A stretch of 64,000 bases of DNA, from assembly GCF_014174275.1 (NCBI RefSeq), contig NZ_JABEQK010000006.1, positions 1 through 64,000 on the forward strand, given 5' to 3'. Made by a program: the position numbers and the translations under genes. The number at the start of each line of letters is the position of its first letter. Position 1 is the first letter of the stretch. This stretch comes from Gluconacetobacter takamatsuzukensis. Lineage in GTDB: Bacteria > Pseudomonadota > Alphaproteobacteria > Acetobacterales > Acetobacteraceae. Below are positions 28,901 through 37,352 of this stretch, one piece after another. The notes beneath the pieces were generated by a model, which ran no database searches, was not told where the DNA came from, and saw only the letters and a list, made by a program, of their open reading frames with translations.

Positions 28901-29366
28901 GCAGGCGCGCGGCCTCCTCCTGCTGCCCATCGGCCAGCAGACGAAACAACGGCCCCCGCGTGCCCCCGGTCAGCAGGATCAGCCCTTCGGCCCGCGCGCA
29001 CAGCGTCTCCAGCGGCACGGTCGGTTCCGCGGTATCGCCCTGCAAAAACCCCTGCGAGGACAGATATTGCAGGTTCATCAACCCGATATCGTTCTGCGCC
29101 AGCAGCACCACCGGCTCGGCCGGCAGCCCCGGCTTGTCCCCGCGCGGCGGCAGGCCGATCTGGCAGCCGATGATCGGCTGCACCCCCTTGCCCGAGCAAT
29201 ATTGCGAGAATTCAAGCGCGCCGAACAGATTGCCCGTATCGGTGATCGCCACCGCCGGCATCCGCATGTCCTTCGCCAGACCGGCGATATCCGGCACCCG
29301 GATCGCCCCCTGGCTCAGCGAATAGGCGGAATGGACACGGAGATGGACGAAATCGGCATAGGACAT
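25938..29366 (-). CDS. dnaE: DNA polymerase III alpha subunit
   Basis: The 1142-residue replicative polymerase begins with a PHP domain (FVHLRVHSAYSLSQGAIRV, AITDTGNLFGALEF), followed by the C-family catalytic core with PDFDIDFCQDRR, GPGRGSGAGSLAAW and YGFNKSHAAAYALVSYQTAW. An OB fold (RTGSKMAWVRLSDSSGGCEVTLF) comes near the C-terminus. Length is usual for proteobacterial DnaE1. The reading frame is intact. It is followed on the same strand by rpsB. Confidence 0.97.
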   Translation of the reverse strand: MSYADFVHLRVHSAYSLSQGAIRVPDIAGLAKDMRMPAVAITDTGNLFGALEFSQYCSGKGVQPIIGCQIGLPPRGDKPGLPAEPVVLLAQNDIGLMNLQYLSSQGFLQGDTAEPTVPLETLCARAEGLILLTGGTRGPLFRLLADGQQEEAARLLETLREAFGDRLAVELHRHGLPVEQAVEPGMIALADRLGLPLVATNECFFPDPGMYEAHDALLCIAQGRTIAERDRWRVTPEHWFKPPEMMRELFADLPEACDNTLAIARRCAVRVETRKPLLPVCPKVQPGATEEETLRAMAAEGLEHRLARMTMDEETRQVYRDRLTFELDIIAKMGFPGYFMIVADFIQWAKAHDIPVGPGRGSGAGSLAAWALTITDIDPIPFNLLFERFLNPERVSMPDFDIDFCQDRRDEVIRYVRGEYGPDRVAQIITFGKLQARAAVRDVGRVLGLPFGMVNKVAELIPNNPAKPVTLKQAIEGEPRLQEMRDDDEAIRRLLEIGQQLEGLYRHASTHAAGVVIGDRQLVELVPLYRDPKSDMLVTQYNMKFVEQAGLVKFDFLGLTTLTILQRAVQFLKGLGETVELSALPLDDALTYEMLARGDTGGVFQFEGAGMRDVLKQMRPTRLEDLIAAVALYRPGPMANIPDYCRRKHGEAWEPPHEEIRSILEETYGIMVYQEQVMQIAQKMAGYSLGGADLLRRAMGKKIRAEMDTQREIFTEGAVGRGIDREKAVEVFDLMAKFADYGFNKSHAAAYALVSYQTAWMKANHPVPFLAACMSLAREKTDKLAALRQEAERLGIPVLPPDINASGADFTVERLEDGRLGIRYALAAVKKVGFSAMEALAASRGVRPFADLADLAARVDPRQLNKMQIENLAKAGAFDTITPNRHLVAMAAETVLRRANAQAEEAASGQIGLFGGGGATPAPEPLRLPDVADWPEFERLGMEAEAIGFHLTAHPLDSYGPLLRRLGAVRATGLEAAAQAGLTRVKIAGCVVDRKERPTRTGSKMAWVRLSDSSGGCEVTLFSEVLSRTREILTAGSAILVTADLRLDGEALRITASDVVSLEQAAADAAAELRIWFDREDAVSPIHDILADSRGGRGRVVLLPSVAETRDVEVTLRGAYRVTPRMAQAIRAVAGVARVEQG

Positions 29367-29392
29367 ACCGGCAATTCTATCACAAGGCAGGC

Positions 29393-29514
29393 GTTCTTTT
29401 TTTGAAAAAAAGAACCAAAAAACGTCTGATCCATTCAGGAGCTTTGTGCTTGCGCCTGAGAATGTCCCGAACGGATCAAAAGTCTTTTTGCTTCTTTTTC
29501 TTCAGAAAAAGAAG
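29393..29514. repeat. inverted pair of A/T-rich hairpins downstream of lolD
   Basis: GTTCTTTTTTT (29393-29403) and AAAAAAAGAAC (29405-29415) form an 11-bp palindrome. CTTCTTTTT (29491-29499) and AAAAAGAAG (29506-29514) form a second. The two halves extend as inverted copies of one another: AAAAAGAAG plus CAAAAAGAC...GATCC on one strand mirrors AAAAAAAGAACC plus AAAAAACG...GATCC on the other. This suggests a palindromic mobile repeat unit (BIME-like) that may double as the lolD terminator. Confidence 0.65.
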
Positions 29515-29527
29515 AGGACTCTTCCCC

Positions 29528-30223
29528 TTAAAGACTCAGATCCACCAACTGCCCATCACGCAGGGTCACAACCCGATCCATCCGCGCCGCCAGCTCCTCG
29601 TTATGGGTCGCAATCAACGCCGCCACCCCCTGCCCGCGAACCATATGCAGCAACTCGTCGAACACAGCCCCAGACGTATTCACGTCCAGATTCCCCGTCG
29701 GCTCATCGGCCAGCAGAATGCCCGGCCGGTTGGCCAGGGCCCGGGCAATCGCCACACGCTGCTTCTCCCCACCCGACAGCCGCCCGGGCAGATGATCCAG
29801 CCGATGCGCCAGCCCGAACGAGCCCAGCAGCGCCTCCGCCCGCACCCGCGCATCGGCACGGCTGACCCCGGCGATCAACTGCGGCAGCACCACATTCTCC
29901 CGCGCCGTGAATTCCGGCAGCAGATGATGCGCCTGATAGACAAAGCCGATCATGCGGCGACGGATCGCGGTGCGTTCCAGATCGCCCAGCCGCCCGGCAT
30001 CCTGCCCGCCGACGATCACCTCGCCCGCATCGGGCGATTCCAGCAGCCCCGCCAGATGCAGCAGCGTCGATTTGCCGGTTCCCGAAGGTGCGACCAGCGC
30101 CACGATCTCACCTGCCCGCAGGGTCAGGTCGACACCGCGCAGCACATCCAGCCGCTCGTCGCCACTGCGAAAGGTGCGGCGCACATCGCGCAGCACCAGC
30201 GGGGTCGCGGATGCATCATTCAT
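29528..30223 (-). CDS. lolD: lipoprotein-releasing ABC transporter ATPase
   Basis: The 231-residue ATPase energises release of outer-membrane lipoproteins from the inner membrane. It has Walker [10 protein letters not shown] (first glycine replaced by alanine, as is usual in alphaproteobacterial LolD), the Q-loop [11 protein letters not shown] typical of LolD, signature LSGGEKQR, Walker [13 protein letters not shown] and H-loop ATHNEEL. I use ATG 30223, which overlaps the upstream permease stop by 8 bp, indicating translational coupling. Confidence 0.93.
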   Translation of the reverse strand: MNDASATPLVLRDVRRTFRSGDERLDVLRGVDLTLRAGEIVALVAPSGTGKSTLLHLAGLLESPDAGEVIVGGQDAGRLGDLERTAIRRRMIGFVYQAHHLLPEFTARENVVLPQLIAGVSRADARVRAEALLGSFGLAHRLDHLPGRLSGGEKQRVAIARALANRPGILLADEPTGNLDVNTSGAVFDELLHMVRGQGVAALIATHNEELAARMDRVVTLRDGQLVDLSL

Positions 30224-31466
30224 GGCGCAGGGCCTCCACCGGATCAGTCCGCGCGGCACGCCACGACGGATAGAGCGTCGCCAGCAGCGACAGCACCAGC
30301 GCCATGCCGATCACCTCGAACACCTGCGGCCAGACCAGCTTCGCGGGCAGCCGCTCCAGGTAATAGATCTCCGGATTGAACAGGTTGGTACCGGTCAGCG
30401 ATTGCAGGAACTGGCGAATGCGCTCGATGTTCAGGCAGAACACGATCCCGATCGCGGTGCCGATCGCCGTCCCCGTCACCCCGACCGAGGCCCCGCACAT
30501 CAGGAAGATGCGCATGATCGCCCCGCGCGTGGCACCGATGGTGCGCAGCACCGCAATGTCGCCGGTCTTGTCCTTCACCATCATGATCAGCGACGAGATC
30601 ACGTTGAACGCCGCCACCAGCACGATCAGCGTCAGGATCAGGAACAGCACGTTCTGCTCCACCTGCACCGCACCGAAGAACGCATTGTTGCTCTGCGTCC
30701 AGTCCAGCACCCGCACGCGCGGATCGCCGACAACCGCCTGCTCGATGGCCTGACGCACCGGCCGCACATTCGTCGGGTCCTGCGTCATCACCTGGATCTG
30801 CGTCACCTGCCCCGGCATCTCGAAATAGATCTGCGCGGCGGCCAGCGGCAGAAACACATAGCCCACATTGTAATCGTTCATGCCGGCATCGAAGATGCCG
30901 ACCACATGATAGGCCCGGATGCGCGGCATGGTGCCGAACGGCGTCGCCGCCCCGTTGGGCGAGATCAGCGTGATCTTGGACCCCACCGACAGCCCCGCCC
31001 GCTCGGCCAGCGTCACACCGATGATGATCGCATCATTTCCGACAAACTTGTCCAGCGACCCGGCAACCAGCGAATCGCTGACCTCATGCAGGTCCCGCAG
31101 CCCCTGCATGCTCATGCCCCGCACCATGCCGCCGGCATTGTACGAGCCCGAATTCAGCAGCGCCTGCCCCTCGATCAGCGGCGTCGCATTCACCACCCCG
31201 GGCACCTGGCGCACGGTGGCGGCCAGATCGTCGTAATCGCCGATGGTCCGCGTCACGCCGAACAGGCTCAGGTCACCGTTCAGGCCCAGGATCCGCCCCA
31301 TCAGGTCGGCCTTGAACCCGTTCATCACCGACATGACGATAATCAGCGTCGCCACACCCAGCGCGATGCCGACCAGCGAGAAAATGGCGATGACCGATAC
31401 AAACCGCTCGCCCTTGCGGGCGCGCAGGTACCGGCCGGCAACCGCCCGTTCGAACGGACCGAACAT
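30216..31466 (-). CDS. lolC: lipoprotein-releasing ABC transporter permease (LolC/LolE family)
   Basis: The 416-residue inner-membrane protein has the four-helix MacB/FtsX architecture: a first helix [29 protein letters not shown], a long periplasmic domain, then three helices ([21 protein letters not shown], ..., [27 protein letters not shown]). The N-terminal [20 protein letters not shown] is the Lol signature. Only one permease gene accompanies lolD, so the transporter may use two copies of this protein (LolF-like) unless a partner lies elsewhere. It follows proS by 3 bp. Confidence 0.9.
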   Translation of the reverse strand: MFGPFERAVAGRYLRARKGERFVSVIAIFSLVGIALGVATLIIVMSVMNGFKADLMGRILGLNGDLSLFGVTRTIGDYDDLAATVRQVPGVVNATPLIEGQALLNSGSYNAGGMVRGMSMQGLRDLHEVSDSLVAGSLDKFVGNDAIIIGVTLAERAGLSVGSKITLISPNGAATPFGTMPRIRAYHVVGIFDAGMNDYNVGYVFLPLAAAQIYFEMPGQVTQIQVMTQDPTNVRPVRQAIEQAVVGDPRVRVLDWTQSNNAFFGAVQVEQNVLFLILTLIVLVAAFNVISSLIMMVKDKTGDIAVLRTIGATRGAIMRIFLMCGASVGVTGTAIGTAIGIVFCLNIERIRQFLQSLTGTNLFNPEIYYLERLPAKLVWPQVFEVIGMALVLSLLATLYPSWRAARTDPVEALRHE

Positions 31467-31469
31467 GGA

Positions 31470-32786
31470 TCAGCCCCCGAGGATACGCGCCAGGGCCTCA
31501 TCCACCGGCAGTTCCAGGCGCGTGCCGTCGGCGCGGCGCTTCAGTTCGACCACGCCCTCCTTGGCCCCGCGCGGCCCGACGATGACCTGCCACGGATGGC
31601 CCATCAGGTCGGCATCGGCAAACTTCACACCCGCGCGCTCGCCCCGGTCGTCGTACAGGAAGGTCTCCGGCGACGCGGCATAGATCTTCTCGCAGATGGC
31701 GTCGCAGGTCGCATCGCCCGATTTCAGGTTCAGGATCGCGGCGCGGAACGGCGCCACGCTGTCGGGCCAGATGATGCCATTCTCGTCATGGCTGGCCTCG
31801 ATGATCGCGGCCACCAGGCGCGAGACGCCGATCCCGTACGACCCCATCTCCGGATAGAGCGGCGCCCCATCCGGCCCGCTGACGGTAATCCCCATCGATT
31901 CGGTATATTTGCGGCCGAAATGGAAGATATGCCCGACCTCGATGCCCCGGCCCTCGCGCCGGCGCTCGTCCGGCACATCCGCCCAGGCGGCCTCGTCATG
32001 CTTCTCGTCCGTCGCGGCATAGAACGACGTCATGCGGGTAAAGAACCGGTCCAGCGATTCCCGGTCGTCGATATCCACCGCCTCCGACAGCCAGTCCTGC
32101 GCCTCGAACGCACTGTCGAAGAACACACCGCTTTCGCCGGTCGGCGCCAGAATCAGGAATTCATGGCTCAGTTCGCCGCCGATCGGCCCGGTATCGGCCA
32201 CCATCGGGATCGCCTTCACGCCCAGCCGCTGGAAGGTGCGCAGATAGGCCAGCATCATCCGGCGATAGGTATCGACCGCCGAGGCATAATCGGCATCGAA
32301 GCTGTAGGCGTCCTTCATCAGGAACTCGCGCCCGCGCATCACGCCGAAGCGCGGCCGGACCTCATCGCGGAACTTCCACTGGATATGGTACAGCGCCTGC
32401 GGCAACTCGCGGTAGGATTTGACCACCTGCCCGAACAGGTCGGTGATCATCTCCTCGTTGGTCGGCCCGTACAGCAGCTCGCGCTCATGCCGGTCCTGGA
32501 TGCGCAGCATCTCCGGGCCATAGGCGTCATAACGGCCCGACCGCTTCCACAATTCGGCGGACTGGACGGTCGGCATCAGCAATTCCTGCGCCCCGATCGC
32601 ATCCTGCTCCTCGCGCACGATACGCGCGATGTTCTGTAGCACGCGCCATCCCGCCGGCAACCAGGCATAGATCCCCGCCGCCGTCTGGCGGATCAGCCCG
32701 GCCCGCAACATCAGCCGGTGGGAAATGACCTGCGCCTCGGCAGGATTCTCCTTGAGAGTGGGCAGGAAGCCGCGCGACAGACGCAT
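31470..32786 (-). CDS. proS: prolyl-tRNA synthetase (short alphaproteobacterial form)
   Basis: The 438-residue class II synthetase charges tRNA-Pro. Motif 2 and 3 segments are seen in [23 protein letters not shown]-like and [16 protein letters not shown]. The editing insertion present in the E. coli type is missing, which is normal for alphaproteobacteria. It ends with an anticodon-binding domain containing [24 protein letters not shown]. The frame and length are normal. It heads the proS-lolC-lolD operon. Confidence 0.95.
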   Translation of the reverse strand: MRLSRGFLPTLKENPAEAQVISHRLMLRAGLIRQTAAGIYAWLPAGWRVLQNIARIVREEQDAIGAQELLMPTVQSAELWKRSGRYDAYGPEMLRIQDRHERELLYGPTNEEMITDLFGQVVKSYRELPQALYHIQWKFRDEVRPRFGVMRGREFLMKDAYSFDADYASAVDTYRRMMLAYLRTFQRLGVKAIPMVADTGPIGGELSHEFLILAPTGESGVFFDSAFEAQDWLSEAVDIDDRESLDRFFTRMTSFYAATDEKHDEAAWADVPDERRREGRGIEVGHIFHFGRKYTESMGITVSGPDGAPLYPEMGSYGIGVSRLVAAIIEASHDENGIIWPDSVAPFRAAILNLKSGDATCDAICEKIYAASPETFLYDDRGERAGVKFADADLMGHPWQVIVGPRGAKEGVVELKRRADGTRLELPVDEALARILGG

Positions 32787-33208
32787 ACCGTTATCAACCT
32801 CGAAAAACCGGCGCAGCGCCGGGTGGATCGTTATTCAGGACAAGAGGAATACGCCAGAATCCCCGCCGCCGCCATGTCTGCCGATGCGGCCCGCGCACAC
32901 CCAACTGTGAAGGGTTCAGTCCGCCCGGGCCTGTTCAACAAGCGCGTGAGGCAGGTGACAGGCCCAGCCAGGACTCATAAAGTGCGCCCACCCAATCCGG
33001 AGGAAACGCCGGGTTTAGGGAAAAAACGTCCAGGGCCGGCAGGAAGGGCAACAGCGCACCTTTCTGCCGCAACCCTCGCAAAGCCCCCGATGTCCCGGAT
33101 CCGCAACCGCCCGGATTCAGATCGCAGGCGACACCCGGTCAATCGACAGGATGACCGGCCGCCCGGTCCCTGGAATCCGCATGCGCATTCCAGAGACCCG
33201 AGAGTCGA
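32787..33208. other. 422-bp gap between proS and rnj
   Basis: No gene is recognisable. It contains the CTGGAAT/ATTCCAG hairpin near rnj, and GGGCCTGT (32927-32934) pairing with ACAGGCCC (32958-32965). The proS promoter should lie here. Confidence 0.5.
33170..33193 (-). terminator. hairpin downstream of rnj
   Basis: CTGGAAT (33170-33176) and ATTCCAG (33187-33193) pair around CCGCATGCGC, 16 bp beyond the rnj stop. It is a plausible transcript end without a clear T-run. Confidence 0.45.
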
Positions 33209-34855
33209 TCAGACCCGCAGCAGATGCACGTCGACCAGCGGCCGCTTCTGCAGTTTCCGTCCCAGCGCACGCCGCAGCGCCGTCTTCGCCGCCTCACGGA
33301 ACGTATTGTCGTCCCGGCGCAGCTCGTCGGGGATCTCGTCCAGCGCATTGCCGAATTCTTCCGTCAGGCGGGTGGTCTCGGAATCCTCCGGGTCCAGCAG
33401 CCCGGGCGCGCTCACCTTCGGGTCGCCGATCAGATAGCCTTCGTCATCCACCGCGAAGCTGCCCATCACGATGCCGTTGAACAGCATGCGCCGGCGCGCG
33501 GCCAGCACGCCGCCATTCATCGGCAGCAGCCGCCCGCCATCCAGCACCAGCCGGCCGGTCGGCGCGGTATCCACCACCTCGACCGTGCCCGGTGCCAGGT
33601 TCAGGATGTCGCCATCCTCCAGCAGGATCGGCAGCACGCCCTTTTCGCGGGCAATGGCGGCATTGGCCGTCAGATGGCGCCATTCGCCATGCACCGGCAC
33701 CGCAAAGCGCGGCCGCACCAGGTCGAACAGCTTCCGCACATCGCCGCCCGTGGCATGGCCGGACACATGGACCAGATGGTCACGGTCGGTCAGCACCCGC
33801 ACGCCGCGCCGGGTCAGGTTGTCCTGCACCTGCATCACCGCCTGCTCGTTGCCGGGGATCATGCGGCTGCTGTAGATGACCGTATCCCCCTCACCCAACG
33901 AGATGTTGGGGTGGCTGTCGCTGGCAATGCGCGACAGGGCCGAACGCGGCTCGCCCTGGCTGCCGGTGATGATCATCACCACTTCGTTGTCGGGCAGCGA
34001 ATTGGCTTCCTGCTCGGACAGAAAGGGCGGCACATCGGCCAGATAGCCGCATTCCCGTGCCGACACGTCCAGGTTGCGCAGCGAACGGCCAACGATCACA
34101 ACCGACCGGCCGGCCGCCTGCGCCGCCTTGGCGATGGTCTCGATACGGGCCACGTTGCTGGCAAAGCAGGTCACGGCAATGCGTCCGCTCAGCGACCCGA
34201 TCAGGTCGGTCATGCTCCGCCGCACATCCGATTCCGACGCCGAGGGCCCCTGCGTCATCACATTGGTGCTGTCGCACACCATGGCCAGCACGCCCTCGTC
34301 GCCCAGGGCTTCGAAGGCCGCGATATCGGTGGGCGGGCCCACCATCGGCTGGGGGTCGAATTTCCAGTCGCCGGTATGCACCACGATGCCATGGGGCGTG
34401 CGCAGCACTACCGCCTGGGCCTCGGGCACCGAATGCGTCACCGGGATGAAGCGCAGGTCGAACGGTCCGACATTGAAGGCACCGCCAGGGGCGATGACAT
34501 GGATCTTCACCTGCTGGTTCAGATGCGCCTCGCCCAGCTTGCGGCGCAGCACCGAGGCCGCGAAGGGTGTGGCATAGATCGGGCAGCCCAGGCGCGGCCA
34601 CAGATGGGCCACCGCCCCCAGATGGTCTTCATGCGCGTGGGTAATGACCAGCCCCGCTAGATCGGCCTTGCGGTCGACGATAAAGACCGGGTCCGGCATC
34701 AGGATCTCGGCCTCGGGCGTATCGTTGCCGGAAAAACCGATGCCGCAATCGATCGCCAGCCAGGTGGACCCCAGCCGGTAGAGATTCAGATTCATGCCGA
34801 TCTCGCCCGTTCCGCCCAGGGGCAGAAAGGCCAGACCATCATTGGTGTCGTTCAT
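33209..34855 (-). CDS. rnj: ribonuclease J
   Basis: The 548-residue metallo-beta-lactamase/beta-CASP nuclease degrades and matures RNA with 5'-exo and endonuclease activity. The start LPLGGTGEIGMNLNLY, zinc site THAHEDHLGA, VTHSVPEAQAVVLRTPHG and GDWKFDPQP, and the beta-CASP segments TGSQGEPRSALSRIA and HVSGHATGGD match RNase J. Length is as in other alphaproteobacteria. It lies between birA and proS on the minus strand. Confidence 0.93.
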   Translation of the reverse strand: MNDTNDGLAFLPLGGTGEIGMNLNLYRLGSTWLAIDCGIGFSGNDTPEAEILMPDPVFIVDRKADLAGLVITHAHEDHLGAVAHLWPRLGCPIYATPFAASVLRRKLGEAHLNQQVKIHVIAPGGAFNVGPFDLRFIPVTHSVPEAQAVVLRTPHGIVVHTGDWKFDPQPMVGPPTDIAAFEALGDEGVLAMVCDSTNVMTQGPSASESDVRRSMTDLIGSLSGRIAVTCFASNVARIETIAKAAQAAGRSVVIVGRSLRNLDVSARECGYLADVPPFLSEQEANSLPDNEVVMIITGSQGEPRSALSRIASDSHPNISLGEGDTVIYSSRMIPGNEQAVMQVQDNLTRRGVRVLTDRDHLVHVSGHATGGDVRKLFDLVRPRFAVPVHGEWRHLTANAAIAREKGVLPILLEDGDILNLAPGTVEVVDTAPTGRLVLDGGRLLPMNGGVLAARRRMLFNGIVMGSFAVDDEGYLIGDPKVSAPGLLDPEDSETTRLTEEFGNALDEIPDELRRDDNTFREAAKTALRRALGRKLQKRPLVDVHLLRV

Positions 34856-35122
34856 AATCTATCCTTTTGTACCAACACGAATCATGACGGGAAAACAGTC
34901 CCTTCATGGGAATATGCATATAGGGGCGGCCGCATGGCCCTCGGTGGGCCTGCCGGCATCTCTCCCCTCGCGGACAGCAATCCTGTCCATCAGACTCCAA
35001 CGCCCCTCCTGGGGGCAATCCCGCCGCGTCCGGCCGCGCGGTCCGGCGGATCGGAGCCGGGAACCATCCGTTCCCGCTCGACGATCATCGACCCCGTGCG
35101 ACCCTAAAACCCTGACCGGCCG

Positions 35123-35908
35123 TCAGGTTCCCGTGCCCCCCGACGCCCCGGCGGCGTCGCGGTCCAGCAGCAGGATCTCGCCGGTCGAAATCCGTTTCAC
35201 CCCCTCGGCACAACGCAGCAGGAGCATCCCCTGCGCGTCCAGGCCGACGAACGAACCTTCTAACTGCCCGCTTTCGCCGCGCACTACAAGTCTGGTGCCT
35301 ACAGGGTGGGCACGCTCCAGCCATGCCGTGCGCAGAACATCGAACCCACGGTCCCGCCAGACAGCCTGCCAGCGATCCAGTTCGGCACAGATCCCACGGG
35401 CCACAAGCTCGGGCTCCGGCGCGGTTCCGTAGTCGGCGACACAGGCCAGCGCCCGCCCGGCAATCGAAGGCACCGCCCGCAGATTGGCCCCGAACCCGAT
35501 GACCAGCCACCGCCCCGTGGCATCGCTCCCGCTCTCGATCAGGATACCGGCGGTCTTGCGTCCGGCCAGCAGCAGATCGTTGGGCCATTTCAGCCGCAAC
35601 AGGGCCGGATCGTCGATCCACGGCAGGATCGCCCCATGAAAGGCCAGCCCGGCCACGAACGGCCAGAGCCCGACCGCCCCATCCACCCCGGCGGGGCGCA
35701 GCAGAACCGAGAAAGCCAGATTGCCGCCGGGGTCCTGCCAGTCGCGCCCCCGGCTCCCCCGGCCGCTGGTCTGCCGGCGGGCCATGACCGCCAGCCCCGC
35801 CTCCGCTCCCTGCCCCGCCTGCGCGATGCAGTAATCGGAGGTCGAGCCCAGCTCGTCATATATCTCAAGGCGCCAGGCCGTCCCGCCCGGCGCCGTACCC
35901 GCACTCAC
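35123..35908 (-). CDS. birA: biotin-[acetyl-CoA-carboxylase] ligase
   Basis: The 261-residue enzyme attaches biotin to acetyl-CoA carboxylase. It has the biotinyl-5'-AMP loop GRGSRGRDWQDPGGNLAFSVLLRP and WPNDLLLAGRKTAGILIE. There is no N-terminal DNA-binding domain, so it is not a repressor. GTG 35908 overlaps the nuoN stop (GTGA), so the gene is coupled to the nuo operon, a common alphaproteobacterial arrangement. Confidence 0.92.
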   Translation of the reverse strand: MSAGTAPGGTAWRLEIYDELGSTSDYCIAQAGQGAEAGLAVMARRQTSGRGSRGRDWQDPGGNLAFSVLLRPAGVDGAVGLWPFVAGLAFHGAILPWIDDPALLRLKWPNDLLLAGRKTAGILIESGSDATGRWLVIGFGANLRAVPSIAGRALACVADYGTAPEPELVARGICAELDRWQAVWRDRGFDVLRTAWLERAHPVGTRLVVRGESGQLEGSFVGLDAQGMLLLRCAEGVKRISTGEILLLDRDAAGASGGTGT

Positions 35909-37329
35909 CTGAACAGGGCCTGTGCCGCCGCCTGGGCCGCCGTCGAAACCGGCCCCAGCACGATCAGGAACCCGGCCGTGGCAATCCCCATCCCGACCGA
36001 GACGAAGGACAGCGACAGCGGCCGCCGGTCGAGCGGCGCCGCCGCCTCGTCGAAGAACATCACCTTGATGATGCGCACATAGTAATAGGCACCGATCACG
36101 CTGCTGACGACACCGACCGCCGCCAGACCGAACAGATGGGCATTGATCGCGGCATAGAACACCATCAGCTTGCCGAAGAACCCGGCCAGCGGCGGCGCCC
36201 CCGCCATGCTGAACATGAAGATCGCCATCGCCGTCGCCAGCCCCGGATCGGTACGGCCCAGCCCGGCCAGGTCGGCAATCCCCGTCACCGCACGCCCCTT
36301 GCGACGCATGGCGATGATCACGGCAAAGGCCCCGACATTCATCAGCAGATAAGTGGTCAGATAGACCAGTGTCCCGCGCATGCCCTCTTCGGTACCGGCC
36401 GACAGGCCCATCAGCGCATAGCCCATATGGCCGATCGAGGAATAGGCCATCAGCCGCTTGATATCGGTCTGTGGAATGGCCGCCAGCGAGCCGAACAGCA
36501 TCGACACGATCGAAATGGCCTCAATCAGGATCTGCCATTGCGGCGCGACGTGGCCGAACGGCCCCGCCATCACCCGCAGCAGCAGCGCAAAGGCCGCGAT
36601 CTTCGGCGCACCGGCCATGAAGGCCGTCACCGGCGTCGGCGCACCCTGGTAGACGTCAGGCGTCCACATATGGAACGGCACCGCCGAGAGCTTGAAGGTC
36701 AGGCCCGCCAGCATGAACACGATGCCGATCATCAGCCCCATCGGCACGGCCGAGGTGGCACTGAGCGCCGTCTGGATGGCGCCATATTCCATGGTGCCGG
36801 CAAAGCCGTAGACCAGCGCCGAACCGTAGAGCAGCAGGCCAGAGGCCAGCGAACCGAGCACGAAATATTTCAGCCCCGCCTCGGCGCCCCGCACATCGTC
36901 CCGCGCGAAGGCGCAGAGGATGTAGATGGCCAGCGACGACAGTTCCAGCCCGATGAACAGCGTCATCAGATTACCCGACGATGCCATCATCATGGTGCCG
37001 AGGGTCGAGAACAGCAGCAGGACCGGGAATTCGAACCGCTCCACCTTCAGTTCCCGCGCATAGCCCACGGTCAGCATCGTCGCCAGCGCACCGCCGGCCA
37101 GGCTGAGCAGCTTCATGAAGCGGGCAAAGCTGTCATTGACGAAGATGTGGTTGTAGCCGGTCCCGTCCGGCGACACCACGACCAGGAACGCGGTCAGGAC
37201 GAAGGCGCCGATCGTCAGCATGGAGCAGGAGAGGAAGGGCTGCCCCTTCTTTTGCACCACCCCGAAGACGAGGATCGCGAGGCCGCACAGCGCCAGGACG
37301 ATTTCCGGCAGAGCAAGTGTCCAGTTCAT
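35905..37329 (-). CDS. nuoN: NADH-quinone oxidoreductase subunit N
   Basis: The 474-residue antiporter-like membrane subunit of complex I begins MNWTLALPEIVLALCGLAIL and includes GLELSSLAIYILCAF, the discontinuous-helix region VPFHMWTPDVYQGAPTPVTAFMAG and AYSSIGHMGYALMGL, typical of NuoN rather than NuoM or NuoL. The upstream open frame to 37527 overlaps nuoL and does not fit, so ATG 37329 is the start. The gene normally preceding it, nuoM, is absent: nuoL ends 23 bp upstream. Confidence 0.95.
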   Translation of the reverse strand: MNWTLALPEIVLALCGLAILVFGVVQKKGQPFLSCSMLTIGAFVLTAFLVVVSPDGTGYNHIFVNDSFARFMKLLSLAGGALATMLTVGYARELKVERFEFPVLLLFSTLGTMMMASSGNLMTLFIGLELSSLAIYILCAFARDDVRGAEAGLKYFVLGSLASGLLLYGSALVYGFAGTMEYGAIQTALSATSAVPMGLMIGIVFMLAGLTFKLSAVPFHMWTPDVYQGAPTPVTAFMAGAPKIAAFALLLRVMAGPFGHVAPQWQILIEAISIVSMLFGSLAAIPQTDIKRLMAYSSIGHMGYALMGLSAGTEEGMRGTLVYLTTYLLMNVGAFAVIIAMRRKGRAVTGIADLAGLGRTDPGLATAMAIFMFSMAGAPPLAGFFGKLMVFYAAINAHLFGLAAVGVVSSVIGAYYYVRIIKVMFFDEAAAPLDRRPLSLSFVSVGMGIATAGFLIVLGPVSTAAQAAAQALFR

Positions 37330-37352
37330 CGGTTCAAACCCGTTCCCGGAGA

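Noticed and set aside
25824-29405. 1193-codon open frame on the plus strand
   Set aside because: It is exactly antisense to dnaE, with histidine/arginine/glutamine-rich composition typical of a mirror frame in GC-rich DNA.
29528-30223. LolD Walker A with alanine in place of the first glycine as a defect
   Set aside because: APSGTGKST is a usual form in alphaproteobacterial LolD and all other ATPase motifs are intact.
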